From an uncultured Kiritimatiellota bacterium (GTDB taxonomy: Bacteria; Verrucomicrobiota; Kiritimatiellia; RFP12; UBA1067): 64,000 nt of DNA. The position numbers were made by a program, and so were the translations under genes. The notes under the pieces are model-generated. The model did no database searches. It worked only from the letters and a program-made list of their open reading frames with translations, and was not told the DNA's origin. This document shows positions 50,032-58,828 of this stretch, piece after piece. Location of the stretch: positions 89,173-153,172 of the forward strand of contig CAKULV010000002.1 of assembly GCA_934667425.1 (NCBI GenBank). Direction: 5' to 3'. How positions within the stretch are numbered: the first letter of the stretch is position 1; the number at the start of each line of letters is the position of its first letter.

Positions 50032-51024
50032 ATGAATCTAATCGAGAAGATATGGGAAAAGGCGAGGGCGGGCGCAAGGACGATCGTCCTGCCGGAAGGG
50101 GACGAGCCACGCACGGTTGCGGCGGCGGCGATACTGGTGCGAGAGGGGCTTGCCAGACCGATTCTCCTCGGCAATCCCGAAAGGATCCGTGCCGTCGCGG
50201 CAGAGAAGGCCGTTGGACTTGCCGGGGTCGCGATTGCCGATCCGGCGACGGATGAGAAGGCGAAAGCATACGCACAGGCCCTCTACGGGCTTCGCAAGGC
50301 GAAAGGGGTCACGGAGGCGAAGGCGGCGGAACTCGTTGCGGATCCGATGTACTACGGCATGATGATGGTGAAGTCCGGCGATGCCGACGGTCTCGTCTCC
50401 GGCGCGGTCCACTCCACAGGCGACATGCTGCGTCCTGCGCTGCAGATAATAAAGACCAGGCCGGGGATGAAGCTCGTGTCATCGAGTTTCCTAATCGAGT
50501 GCCCGAACGGGAATTTCGGAGAGGACGGCCTCCTCGTCTATGCGGATTGCGTGGTAAATCCCTGTCCGGACGCCGAGGAGCTTGCGAACATCGCTGTTGC
50601 GGCGGCGGATACGGCGAGGAGGCTCTGCGGAATGGACGAGCCACGTGTCGCGATGCTGTCGTATTCCACCAAGGGCAGTGCGCAGCATGCGCTCGTCGAC
50701 AAGGTGCGCCGGGCGACGGAGATCGCGCATTCGCTCGCGCCGGACCTGATTCTGGACGGCGAACTCCAGCTGGATGCGGCGCTTGTGCCGGAGGTGGCGG
50801 CGCTGAAGGCGAAGGGAAGTCCTGTGGGCGGCCGGGCAAATGTGCTGATTTTCCCGGATCTTCAGTCGGGAAACATAGGTTACAAGATCACGCAGCGCAT
50901 TGGCGGCGCGAACTGCTTTGCGGTCCTGCAGGGACTCGCCAAGCCATGCAACGACCTCTCGCGCGGCTGTTCCACTGACGATATCGTCAACACTGTCGCG
51001 ATGACCGCAGTGCAGGCCGGCTGA
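50032..51024 (+). CDS. pta: Phosphate acetyltransferase
   Basis: 330 residues, the length of the catalytic-domain-only Pta of Firmicutes and Bacteroidetes. It interconverts acetyl-CoA and acetyl phosphate, the first step of acetate production with ATP gain. Features: IVLPEGDEPRTVAAAAIL, DPMYYGMMMVKSGDADGLVSG, RPALQIIKTRPG, YADCVVNPCPDAEELANIA, RVAMLSYSTKGSA and ANVLIFPDLQSGNIGYKITQ. Acetate kinase is not next to it. It is probably co-transcribed with the FAD oxidoreductase gene. Confidence 0.95.
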   Translation: MNLIEKIWEKARAGARTIVLPEGDEPRTVAAAAILVREGLARPILLGNPERIRAVAAEKAVGLAGVAIADPATDEKAKAYAQALYGLRKAKGVTEAKAAELVADPMYYGMMMVKSGDADGLVSGAVHSTGDMLRPALQIIKTRPGMKLVSSSFLIECPNGNFGEDGLLVYADCVVNPCPDAEELANIAVAAADTARRLCGMDEPRVAMLSYSTKGSAQHALVDKVRRATEIAHSLAPDLILDGELQLDAALVPEVAALKAKGSPVGGRANVLIFPDLQSGNIGYKITQRIGGANCFAVLQGLAKPCNDLSRGCSTDDIVNTVAMTAVQAG

Positions 51025-51052
51025 AGTTCGCTTCACCTGTTGGCCGCTATTA

Positions 51053-51061
51053 TGGTATAAT
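51053..51061 (+). promoter_or_regulatory. Extended -10 promoter of scpA
   Basis: TGGTATAAT; a leader of about 25-30 nt with GAAGG precedes ATG 51092. Confidence 0.7.
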
Positions 51062-51091
51062 CCCGCTTTCATTTGATGAAGGCAGTTGGGA

Positions 51092-51889
51092 ATGGCGGCT
51101 AACGATCTGTTCAGCGAGGATTACAAGGTGGATCTGGAGGTCTTTGAAGGGCCTTTGGATCTGCTCCTGTACCTTATTCGCAGGGACGAGCTGGATATAT
51201 ACGACATCCCGATCGGGCGCATAACCGAGCAGTACATGAAGTATCTTGAGGTCATGCGCCAGCTGAACCTCGATGTTGCCGGGGAGTTCATCGTGATGGC
51301 CGCAACGCTGATGGTGATCAAGTCCCGGATGCTGCTGCCGGTGGATCGCCGCGTGGCGGAGGAGTCGGGTGACGACGAGTGGGTGGATCCGCGCCTGGAT
51401 CTTGTGCGGCAGCTTGTGGAGTACAAGAAGTTCAAGGATGCCGCCGGGAGGCTCGCCGAATACGAGTTGCGGCGGATGGAATCCTTCGACTATGGCGGGG
51501 GGCGTCCGAAATTCGAGAAGACCCAGGCGGACAAGGCGAGCGCGATCGCGGATCTTGGCGTTTTGGATCTTCTTGCCGCGTTCCAGGATGTCCTTGCGCG
51601 CCTCGGCGAAGTTCCGCAGGAGGAGCTTAAGGGGTCGCGCTGGAGCGTCCCCGACAAGATGGATTTCGTGCTCAACCGGGTGCGCGCGGATGGGCAGCTG
51701 GCGTTCTCGTCGCTTTTCAGAGAGCAGTCGCCGCGTGGCGAGGTGATAGTCACGTTCCTCGCCCTGCTTGAGCTTCTGCGCCAGCATCGCGTCATCATCT
51801 ACCAGAATGCCGCATTCCACGAGATCACCATTCTGCCAAGCAAGGAGGAGCCGGCGGACAAGCCGCTTGATGCGCCCGACGACTGGTGA
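51092..51889 (+). CDS. scpA: Segregation and condensation protein A (kleisin)
   Basis: 265-residue kleisin of the SMC-ScpAB condensin that compacts and segregates the chromosome. The start VDLEVFEGPLDLLLYLIRRD is the family hallmark, followed by IYDIPIGRITEQYMKYLEVM and GEFIVMAATLMVIKSRMLLP (coiled coil that binds the SMC neck). The C-terminal winged helix (RGEVIVTFLALLELLRQHRV) binds the SMC head. A TTG 6 bp upstream is a less likely start. scpB follows after 37 bp. Confidence 0.95.
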   Translation: MAANDLFSEDYKVDLEVFEGPLDLLLYLIRRDELDIYDIPIGRITEQYMKYLEVMRQLNLDVAGEFIVMAATLMVIKSRMLLPVDRRVAEESGDDEWVDPRLDLVRQLVEYKKFKDAAGRLAEYELRRMESFDYGGGRPKFEKTQADKASAIADLGVLDLLAAFQDVLARLGEVPQEELKGSRWSVPDKMDFVLNRVRADGQLAFSSLFREQSPRGEVIVTFLALLELLRQHRVIIYQNAAFHEITILPSKEEPADKPLDAPDDW

Positions 51890-51926
51890 TTCCCCCGGAA
51901 TCAGGAAGGAGACAGCCCTTTACGCC

Positions 51927-52958
51927 ATGGAAGAGGAAAAACAGGAAGAACTTGCAGAGAATGCGCCGTCGAGGCCCGAAGTCAAGTCTGAGCAGAGCAA
52001 CAAGCCCAGAGACGTGCGGCTTCCGCTCCCGGGCAGCCTCCAGGAGATCGTAGGATCTCTTCTCTTCGCGAGCGAGACTCCGCTTTCGGCTGCCGACCTG
52101 CGCGAATGCATACGCGGCGTCACGCCGGATGAGGGTGACGATGCGGACGTGATGGACGTGTACCGCACATGCACCAACCGGGAGATAGAGGAGTCTCTGC
52201 GCGGACTTCAGAAGGCGCTTGAAGTCGCCAAATGCGGCTTCACGCTCGTGTGTACCGGTGGGCAGTACAGGCTTCAGACCGTTCCCGTGTGCGGGCGCTA
52301 TGTGCGGGCGTTGCTTAAGCTGGATCGTCCAAACAGGCTTTCCAGGGCATCGCTTGAGACGCTCGCCATCGTCGCGTACAGGCAGCCGATAACCAAGGCA
52401 GAGGTGGAGCAGATCCGGGGCGTAGGGGTGGATACCATCATGAAGACGCTGGCCGATCTCGGCCTTGTGCGCCTTGTCGGGCGCTCCGAGCTTCCCGGAC
52501 ACCCGTTCCTATACGGTACAACGCCTTTCTTCCTCGAGCATTTCGGCCTTGCCTCGCTTGACCAGCTCAATGAGATAGATCCAACGCTGCCCCGCTCCAA
52601 CCCGAAGGAACGCGCAAAGCTGTTCAAGAAGGATGAGAAGGCCCCCGCGCAGAAGGAGGGTGCCGGGACGGCCGAAGAGGTCGCCAAGGAGTCAGATGCG
52701 GCGGAACCGGCGGACGGCCAGCAAGTGCCGGATCCGGAGGCGGGTGAGCCTGCCAATGGCGGACCGGATGGCGTTGACATCATAAACGTCATGGAAGAGG
52801 ACCCGGAATCGGAGACTTCCGACGACGACGTGTTCATCGACGACACTCCTGATGAGCTTGACGATGACGACGATGACGAGGACGATGAGGACTTTGACGA
52901 CGAAGATGAAGAGGATGACGACGAGGAAGGGGATGAAGATGATGAGGATGAGGAATAG
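51927..52958 (+). CDS. scpB: Segregation and condensation protein B with long acidic tail
   Basis: 343 residues. Residues 30-215 form the two winged helices of ScpB (LQEIVGSLLFASETPLSAAD; LSRASLETLAIVAYRQPITK; IRGVGVDTIMKTLADLGLVR; GHPFLYGTTPFFLEHFGL). ScpB dimers bind the middle of ScpA. After residue 230 an extra tail of about 110 residues becomes almost purely Asp/Glu for the last 55. Typical ScpB proteins end near residue 200. The repetitive GAT/GAC/GAG codons of the tail overlap possible start codons of the next gene. Start ATG 51927. Confidence 0.9.
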   Translation: MEEEKQEELAENAPSRPEVKSEQSNKPRDVRLPLPGSLQEIVGSLLFASETPLSAADLRECIRGVTPDEGDDADVMDVYRTCTNREIEESLRGLQKALEVAKCGFTLVCTGGQYRLQTVPVCGRYVRALLKLDRPNRLSRASLETLAIVAYRQPITKAEVEQIRGVGVDTIMKTLADLGLVRLVGRSELPGHPFLYGTTPFFLEHFGLASLDQLNEIDPTLPRSNPKERAKLFKKDEKAPAQKEGAGTAEEVAKESDAAEPADGQQVPDPEAGEPANGGPDGVDIINVMEEDPESETSDDDVFIDDTPDELDDDDDDEDDEDFDDEDEEDDDEEGDEDDEDEE

Positions 52959-52962
52959 GGGA

Positions 52963-53982
52963 ATGCTCGTGGGCGGGATGGACGCCGCGATAGCGTCCAT
53001 GCTTTCGGCCGCGCTGATGCTTGCGGGATGCAGCAATGGGAATCTGAACTCGGCGGAACGTGCAGACCGGTCTTCCCGCAGCTATGCGGCCGCGATGGCC
53101 GAACTCCAGGCGGGCAGGGTGGATTCCGCGATAAGGGGCTTCGAGGAAGTGGTGCGCAGCGAGCCGGGCAACGGCAACGCGCATTTCCAGCTTGCGGCGC
53201 TGCTGGAGGACGCGAAGAAGGATTACATCGGCGCGATCGTGCACTATCGCATATACCAGACGATACGTCCGAAATCCGACAAGGCCGCCATAGCGGCAGA
53301 CCGCATGAAGGGCTGCGAGACGCGGTATGCGGCGCTGATTGTGGAGAGGGCCGGGCTTGACAGCCAGTTCGCCGCATCGCTTGAGGCGTTGCGCAAGGAG
53401 CATGGCCAGTGTGCCAAGAGGGAGGCGAAGATCTCCGAAGAGCTGGACAAGGCCAAGCGGAAGATTGCGTCGCTGGAGCGCGACGTCGAGATGAAGAGGC
53501 GCCTTATTGAGAAGGCGTCTGCGATCGCCGACGCCCCGTCGGTCCCGAATGCCTCGAGGAAGCCGCTCCGTCCGTCAGACGCCGATCTCCTCGATGGCGA
53601 CGACGATGCCGTTGGCGGAAAGGCGACGGCAAAGGAGATGAAGAGCCTGCGGGCCATGCTGGACGAGGAAGACCGCACAGCTCCCGCGAGGCCGCCGATA
53701 GACGCGTCGCAGGCCGGCGGCACGGAGGCTTCCGGCGCCGCACCCCTTGCTTCCGGCGATCCAAAGAAGAGGCCGGCAAACCCGTTCGCCGACAAGGGCA
53801 GGAAGAAGCCGGCGCGTTCCATCCCCGAAACGTATACGGTCGTAGAGGGAGACACGCTCATGCAGATATCCGCACGGTTCTACGGCACGAATCACAAATG
53901 GCGCGATATCAGGGAGGCGAACAAGACGATAATATCCCCCGATGGCCGGGTGAGGGCCGGGCAGGTGATAAGGCTTCCGTGA
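52963..53982 (+). CDS. LysM-containing TPR/coiled-coil lipoprotein
   Basis: About 339 residues. The N-terminal lipobox LMLAGC indicates a lipid-anchored envelope protein. A TPR-like segment follows (YAAAMAELQAGRVDSAIRGF, then GNAHFQLAALLEDAKKDYIG), then a coiled coil (ISEELDKAKRKIASLERDVE), a Pro/Ala linker and a C-terminal LysM peptidoglycan-binding domain (YTVVEGDTLMQISARFYGTN). Several in-frame ATGs exist (52933, 52963, 52978); 52963 clears the scpB stop and has AGGGG upstream. The arrangement recalls CpoB/YbgF-type division-coordination proteins but with LysM added. A small membrane protein and another LysM protein follow. Confidence 0.8.
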   Translation: MLVGGMDAAIASMLSAALMLAGCSNGNLNSAERADRSSRSYAAAMAELQAGRVDSAIRGFEEVVRSEPGNGNAHFQLAALLEDAKKDYIGAIVHYRIYQTIRPKSDKAAIAADRMKGCETRYAALIVERAGLDSQFAASLEALRKEHGQCAKREAKISEELDKAKRKIASLERDVEMKRRLIEKASAIADAPSVPNASRKPLRPSDADLLDGDDDAVGGKATAKEMKSLRAMLDEEDRTAPARPPIDASQAGGTEASGAAPLASGDPKKRPANPFADKGRKKPARSIPETYTVVEGDTLMQISARFYGTNHKWRDIREANKTIISPDGRVRAGQVIRLP

Positions 53983-54007
53983 CGTTTCGAACCGCTTGGT
54001 GAAAGGC

Positions 54008-54256
54008 ATGCAGGAGTCCATGGGCAATATTCATACGGAGCTGGTGAGGCACGACCATTCGTACACGTCGGTCGATGTCCCGTGGCAGATGGACGATGAA
54101 GGGGCCGAGAAGCTCTTCAGGTATCTGCGCGGCGGCGGTGTGCGGGCTTTCGGGCGCACCAGCCACGAGGCGGAGCGCATCCGTCGCCAGTCAAGGTTTC
54201 TGACCCTGTTCGCGGCGCTTGCCTTTCTGTGGTTCCTCGGATGGGTGCTGCCGTAA
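54008..54256 (+). CDS. Small C-tail membrane protein
   Basis: 82 residues. The soluble N-terminal part (HSYTSVDVPWQMDDEGAEKL, then FRYLRGGGVRAFGR) is followed by a single C-terminal membrane helix (FLTLFAALAFLWFLGWVLP). No family was recognised. It sits between two LysM-domain genes, 25 bp after the first and 40 bp before the second, which suggests an envelope role. Start codons at 53996-53999 and 54020 are also possible. Confidence 0.6.
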   Translation: MQESMGNIHTELVRHDHSYTSVDVPWQMDDEGAEKLFRYLRGGGVRAFGRTSHEAERIRRQSRFLTLFAALAFLWFLGWVLP

Positions 54257-54296
54257 CGGGTGGATTTTGATGGTGATATTAGCAGGAGTGAATGAA

Positions 54297-54896
54297 ATGA
54301 AAAGAGTGTTTGGCCCGTTGGTTGTGCTGGGATGTCTGTCCATTTGCGCCCAGGATGATGGCCGCATCGCGTATCAGGCGCGTCAGGCGGCGCAGGAGGT
54401 GCAGCGTCTTTCGAGCCAGTTCGACCAGCTCGAAAGCCGGGTGGAGGCCATATCCTCGAGAATGAACGGCATGGAAAGCTCGAACTCTACGCGGGACATC
54501 CGGGCGGAGGTCGGGGCGATCAGGAGCGAACTTAACGAATTGAAGCGCCGCCAGGCGGCCATGCGTGGCGAGATAGTCGCGGAACTGTCCAAAAAGATGG
54601 CGGATCTCATCGCGAAAAGCGCTCCGCCGCCCCCACCGCCGTCTCGTCCAGCCTCTTCTTCCCGCGGCGACAGTCCGCAGCGCGGATCGGCTGGCGCACG
54701 CGACCGCGAACCTGCGCCGACAGGGCCTACCGGGCCGTATTTCGAGCATATAGTCGAGCCTGGCGAAACGCTTTCCTACATAGCCAAGGAATGCAAGACC
54801 ACCATACACAAGATCAAGCAGTACAGCGGGCTGAAGAGCGACAACCTGCGCATTGGGCAGAAGCTGCTCATCCCTGCGGAAGACGAGAAGAAGTGA
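54297..54896 (+). CDS. Periplasmic coiled-coil LysM protein
   Basis: 199 residues. A signal peptide (KRVFGPLVVLGCLSICAQ; the Cys in LSIC could also be a weak lipobox) is followed by a coiled coil over residues 25-115 (QEVQRLSSQFDQLESRVEAI), a Pro-rich linker (PPPPPPSRP) and a LysM domain (HIVEPGETLSYIAKECKTTI, then KIGQ-like RIGQKLLIPAE). It probably anchors to peptidoglycan and multimerises through the coiled coil, similar to the N-terminal part of YbgF. ATG 54297 has AGGAG 8 nt upstream. hemB begins 10 bp after its stop. Confidence 0.82.
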   Translation: MKRVFGPLVVLGCLSICAQDDGRIAYQARQAAQEVQRLSSQFDQLESRVEAISSRMNGMESSNSTRDIRAEVGAIRSELNELKRRQAAMRGEIVAELSKKMADLIAKSAPPPPPPSRPASSSRGDSPQRGSAGARDREPAPTGPTGPYFEHIVEPGETLSYIAKECKTTIHKIKQYSGLKSDNLRIGQKLLIPAEDEKK

Positions 54897-54906
54897 GGCA
54901 TTGTCA

Positions 54907-55866
54907 ATGGTCAGATTGAGGAGACTCCGCCGAACCGAGGCCATACGCAACATGTTCGCGATGGACAGGCCGTCGCGGGACCGTTTCATCTGGCCCGTGT
55001 TCCTCGTTGAGGGGATTGGGCGAAAGGAGCCGATCGACTCCATGCCCGGGCAGTTCCGCTGGTCGGTTGACCGTCTCGTCGCCGAGTTCCCGAAGGGGGT
55101 GCGCTCTGTGCTGCTCTTCGGGCAGACCGAGGGGGAGAAGGACGAGGCCGGCCTTTCAGCCGCAGACCCTCGCGGCGTCGTCCAGCAGGCCATACCGGTT
55201 CTCAAGAGGGCGTTCCCCGACCTTGTCGTCATCACGGACGTGTGCCTTTGCGCGTATACGAGCCATGGGCATTGCGGCCCCCGCGACGCGGATGGCGATG
55301 TGGACAACGACGCCGCCTGCGAGATGCTTGCGCGAGTGGCCGTTAGCCATGCGACGGCCGGTGCGGACGGCGTCGCCCCGAGCGCCATGATGGACGGGCA
55401 GATCGCCGCAATACGCGCGGCACTTGACGGAGAAGGGCTCTCCAAGACGCTTCTGATATCGTATTCCACCAAGTTCGCCTCGACCATGTACGGGCCTTTC
55501 CGTGACGCCGAAAACTCTGCTCCGTCCAGTGGCGACCGCCAGGGCTACCAGGCCTCCTACCGCGACCCCGATACGGCGGTCCGGGAATCTGTCGTGGACG
55601 AGGCGGAGGGCGCGGATGCACTGATGGTGAAGCCCGCCTTGTGGTATCTCGACCTCATCGGCAAGGTGCGCGAACGCACATTGCTTCCCGTGATGGCCTA
55701 CAACGTGTCGGGGGAATACTCGATGATCCACGCCGCCGCGTCGGCCGGGCTTTGCGATCTCCACGCCGCCGCCCGCGAGTCCCTGTACGCGATATTCCGC
55801 GCAGGGGCGACACAGGTGATCAGCTACTGGACTCCTTACTACGACGAGATTTTCGGAAAGCAATGA
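54907..55866 (+). CDS. hemB: Delta-aminolevulinic acid dehydratase (porphobilinogen synthase)
   Basis: 319-residue cytosolic enzyme condensing two 5-aminolevulinate molecules to porphobilinogen in tetrapyrrole synthesis. The zinc-type cysteine triad is present in DVCLCAYTSHGHCG. Schiff-base lysines lie in ISYSTKFASTMYGPFR and LMVKPALWYLD. The GQTEGEKDEAGL and YNVSGEYSMIHAAA stretches are conserved. Start ATG 54907 with GAGG upstream. Its presence shows the organism makes haem or another tetrapyrrole such as a corrinoid. Confidence 0.95.
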   Translation: MVRLRRLRRTEAIRNMFAMDRPSRDRFIWPVFLVEGIGRKEPIDSMPGQFRWSVDRLVAEFPKGVRSVLLFGQTEGEKDEAGLSAADPRGVVQQAIPVLKRAFPDLVVITDVCLCAYTSHGHCGPRDADGDVDNDAACEMLARVAVSHATAGADGVAPSAMMDGQIAAIRAALDGEGLSKTLLISYSTKFASTMYGPFRDAENSAPSSGDRQGYQASYRDPDTAVRESVVDEAEGADALMVKPALWYLDLIGKVRERTLLPVMAYNVSGEYSMIHAAASAGLCDLHAAARESLYAIFRAGATQVISYWTPYYDEIFGKQ

Positions 55867-55906
55867 CAGGTAACAACGGCAAATCAGCCATGAAAGGAAA
55901 CAACAG

Positions 55907-57403
55907 GTGAAAAGGGTAATTCTGCTGACGTTCGCGGCCGTATGCGCCGCTACTGTGCTGGCGGCCGAATTCAGGGCGGGTTTCGCCCGCGTTGACATCA
56001 CGCCTCCGCTCGGAACGTATATGCCGGGCTACTACCAGATCCGTCGTGCGACGGAGGTGCTCGACCCGCTGGAGATCAACATGGTCGCATTCTCGGACGG
56101 CAAGGAGACGGCCCTCGTCGCCCAGTTCGACACGGAGGCGCTGAGCGACGTCACGGCCGACCTCATGCGCGACGCCATCGTGAAGGCCACTGGAGTCAAG
56201 CGCGACGCGATCCTGCTGCACGCCTCGCACACGCACGACGGCGGGCAGCTCGCCTACAAGGCCACCTGCGGCTCGATGGCCGTGACCGAGGGGAAGTGGG
56301 ACGAGAAGTTCAACGCGACGGACAGGGTCTATCTCGACTTCTGCGTGACGCGCGCGGCGGATGCGGCCGTCAACGCGATCCGCGACCTTAAGCCCGCAGC
56401 GCTCTCTATCGGACGCTCGCGCGCCGAGCGCATATCGTTCGGCCGCCGCTACCTAATGAAGAACGGCAAGGTGCAGACGAACCCCGGGACGAACAACCCC
56501 GACATCGTAAAGCCCGTAGGCACGGCAGACGACGAGGTGCAGGTCGTTCGGATAGACCGCAAGGGCGGCAAGCCGATAGCGATCATCAACTTCCAGACAC
56601 ATCCCGATGTGGTTGGCGGCACCACGGTCACTGCGGACTGGCCGGGCCTTACCCGCACGGTATTCGAGGCGGCGACCTTCGGCGAAGCGATCTGCATGGT
56701 GCTCAACGGTACGCAGGGCGACGTAAACCACTGCAACGTGCTGCCGAAGCCTGGCGAACTCAACGGGCTGAAGCGCGACTTCGATGCCGTTGACCGCGGG
56801 TATGACCATGCCAAGCACATGGCGAACGTGCTTGCCGCCGCAGCTCTCAAGGTGTGGCTCAAGTGCGAGTCCGTGGAGGCCGGGGACGTCCGCTTCGCGG
56901 TGTCAGAGGTCAAGGTTCCGGCCCAGAAGCTCGACGCCGATCCGAAAAAGGATCTCGCATGGGCGAAGGACGTGTGGGCGCTCCACGAAAAGAGTGTGAA
57001 GGACGGGGTCGTCGCCACGGAGAAGGACTACGACACCGTCAAGTACGGATGGACGGGCATGGAGCTCACGACGGAAGTCGCGAGGGCCGGCCGCATAATA
57101 AGGATGGCGACGCACGACGATTTCCACCGCCTTCCGATATGGGGCGTCTCCATCGGCAGATCCGTTTCCTTCGGCGCATTCCCCGGCGAGCCGTTCAACG
57201 ACATCGGCGTCGCGCTCAAGAGGCGGACTCCGTTCCGCATGACGCTCCTCATGTGCCTGACGAACGGAAGCCGCGGGTATTTCCCGTTTTCCGACAGCTA
57301 CAAGCAGGGCGGGTACGAGTCCGCCACGTCGCCGTTCGGGCCAACCGTTGCGGATGACCTTATCGCGGGCCAGCTCGGGCTGATGAAGGAACTGTACAGG
57401 TAA
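55907..57403 (+). CDS. Secreted neutral-ceramidase-fold protein
   Basis: 498 residues. GTG 55907 starts a clear signal peptide (KRVILLTFAAVCAATVLAA). The N-terminal neutral/alkaline ceramidase domain begins AGFARVDITPPLGTYMPGYY. Zinc ligands appear conserved: His in HASHTHDGG, His in NFQTHPDVVGG, Glu in FGAFPGEPF, and Tyr in the C-terminal SYKQGGYES. The nucleophile motif GDVSPN reads GDVNHCN, so the catalytic Ser of true ceramidases is Asn. This points to a distant relative with another hydrolytic activity, as is common in PVC and Bacteroidetes genomes. A sugar transporter gene follows after 54 bp, suggesting that it acts on a carbohydrate or glycolipid. Confidence 0.78.
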   Translation: MKRVILLTFAAVCAATVLAAEFRAGFARVDITPPLGTYMPGYYQIRRATEVLDPLEINMVAFSDGKETALVAQFDTEALSDVTADLMRDAIVKATGVKRDAILLHASHTHDGGQLAYKATCGSMAVTEGKWDEKFNATDRVYLDFCVTRAADAAVNAIRDLKPAALSIGRSRAERISFGRRYLMKNGKVQTNPGTNNPDIVKPVGTADDEVQVVRIDRKGGKPIAIINFQTHPDVVGGTTVTADWPGLTRTVFEAATFGEAICMVLNGTQGDVNHCNVLPKPGELNGLKRDFDAVDRGYDHAKHMANVLAAAALKVWLKCESVEAGDVRFAVSEVKVPAQKLDADPKKDLAWAKDVWALHEKSVKDGVVATEKDYDTVKYGWTGMELTTEVARAGRIIRMATHDDFHRLPIWGVSIGRSVSFGAFPGEPFNDIGVALKRRTPFRMTLLMCLTNGSRGYFPFSDSYKQGGYESATSPFGPTVADDLIAGQLGLMKELYR

Positions 57404-57457
57404 CATGGCAATAGGCGTGTGCGGACGCGGTTCGCGCGCAAATGTGGAGGCACATCT

Positions 57458-58792
57458 GTGGACAAGGCAAAGAGATACGTGGTTTTCCTTCTGGTGATGG
57501 CCGGCTGCGGCGGAATGCTGTTCGACTTCGGCGGCACGATAATCAATCCGGCGATCCCCTACCTCGAGAGCCTGAAGCTCTACACCACGAAGGAGCTTTC
57601 CCACCTGACGAGCGCGGTTGTCATGAGCGCGGCGTTCGCCGGGCTTTTCGCGGGTACGCTCGCCGAGTGGCTTGGGCGCAAGAAGGTGATGCTGCTCGCG
57701 GCCCTTGTCGCCGCGCTTGCGTGTCTGCCGATATGCCTCATGCCGGGATACTGGACGTTTTACGCGGGGCGCACCCTTCAGGGGATCGCGGCCGGACTGA
57801 TCGGCGTTGTGGTGCCGATGTACCTTGCCGAGTGCCTTGACGCGGCGAACCGTGGCAAGGGCGCGGGCATATTCCAGTTCATGGATGTGGTCGGCATACT
57901 GTTCTGCTCCCTTGTCGGGGTGGCTGTCGTGCACGCGCTCGGCGGACCGAACGACCCTGCCACCACGGAGTCGGCCAAGGATACGGCGTGGAAGGCGGTG
58001 TTCTGGTCGAGCGCCGTTCCGGCGATCGTGTTTTTCCTCGGCGCCCTTGGGCTGAAGGAGTCTCCGGTGTGGCTCGAAAGGAAGGCAAAGGGAGTGCAGT
58101 CATCCGTGGCTGCCGGTGTCGCAGGCGCGCCTCGTGATTCTCTGCTCCAGCGCAAGTACATATTGCCGTTCGTGCTGGCGGTTGTGATACTTGCCTGCAA
58201 CCAGGCGACTGGATGCAATGCCATACAGTATTTCGCCCTCAAGATGTTCATGGACGCCGGGCTCCCCGACACGACGGCCAACTTGGCGAACGTGGCGCTT
58301 TGGGCCGTCATGCTCGGCATGACTGCGGTCGCGTGTACGCTCGTGGACAGGAAGGGGCGCACCTTCCTCCTGAAGGTGGGTACGATCGGGATGGTTGTCG
58401 CGGATCTCATGGCGGGATTCGTGTTCCTCTCACTGAAGGAGGGCTGGCTCGTGAAGTCATCCCTTTCCGGATGGCTCGCCGTTGCCGGCGTGTCGCTTTT
58501 CATCGCCGCGTTCTCCATCGGCCCCGGCGTCGTCGTGTGGCTCGCCCTCTCGGAGCTGATGCCGAACCGGATACGCGCGAATGGCATGGCGATCGGCCTG
58601 TTCATCAATATGATGGTGGCATATCTCATTTCAGACGTGTTTCTGCAGCTTGTCGAGGACTGGGGCTATGGGCCGGTGCTCTTCATGCTTGCGGGATTTG
58701 CGGCGCTGTATTTCATTGCGGCGGCGTTCTTCCTCCCGGAGACAAAGGGGCGCACCCTTGAGGAGATTGAGCGCATGTGGGATTCCAAGTGA
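57458..58792 (+). CDS. MFS sugar transporter (sugar porter family)
   Basis: 444 residues with 12 predicted membrane helices. Sugar-porter signatures: FDFGGTIINPAIPYLESLKL, LAEWLGRKKVMLLAAL (RxGRR/K loop), FYAGRTLQGIAAGLIGVVVP, YLAECLDAANRGKGAGIFQF, NQATGCNAIQYFAL, VDRKGRTFLLKVGTIG and FFLPETKGRTLEEIE (PETKG). It would import a monosaccharide, usually with protons. GTG 57458 is chosen because TGGAGG lies 7 nt upstream; an in-frame GTG at 57419 adds an unlikely basic extension. Co-transcription with the ceramidase-fold gene is likely. Confidence 0.9.
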   Translation: MDKAKRYVVFLLVMAGCGGMLFDFGGTIINPAIPYLESLKLYTTKELSHLTSAVVMSAAFAGLFAGTLAEWLGRKKVMLLAALVAALACLPICLMPGYWTFYAGRTLQGIAAGLIGVVVPMYLAECLDAANRGKGAGIFQFMDVVGILFCSLVGVAVVHALGGPNDPATTESAKDTAWKAVFWSSAVPAIVFFLGALGLKESPVWLERKAKGVQSSVAAGVAGAPRDSLLQRKYILPFVLAVVILACNQATGCNAIQYFALKMFMDAGLPDTTANLANVALWAVMLGMTAVACTLVDRKGRTFLLKVGTIGMVVADLMAGFVFLSLKEGWLVKSSLSGWLAVAGVSLFIAAFSIGPGVVVWLALSELMPNRIRANGMAIGLFINMMVAYLISDVFLQLVEDWGYGPVLFMLAGFAALYFIAAAFFLPETKGRTLEEIERMWDSK

Positions 58793-58828
58793 CGTTTGAC
58801 GAAAACAAACTCAACAGGAGGAATACTA

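Noticed and set aside
52852..52962. Starting the LysM lipoprotein at 52852 (Met/Thr/Arg-rich extension)
   Set aside because: This extension is the shifted frame of the repetitive acidic codons of scpB and would bury the lipoprotein signal.
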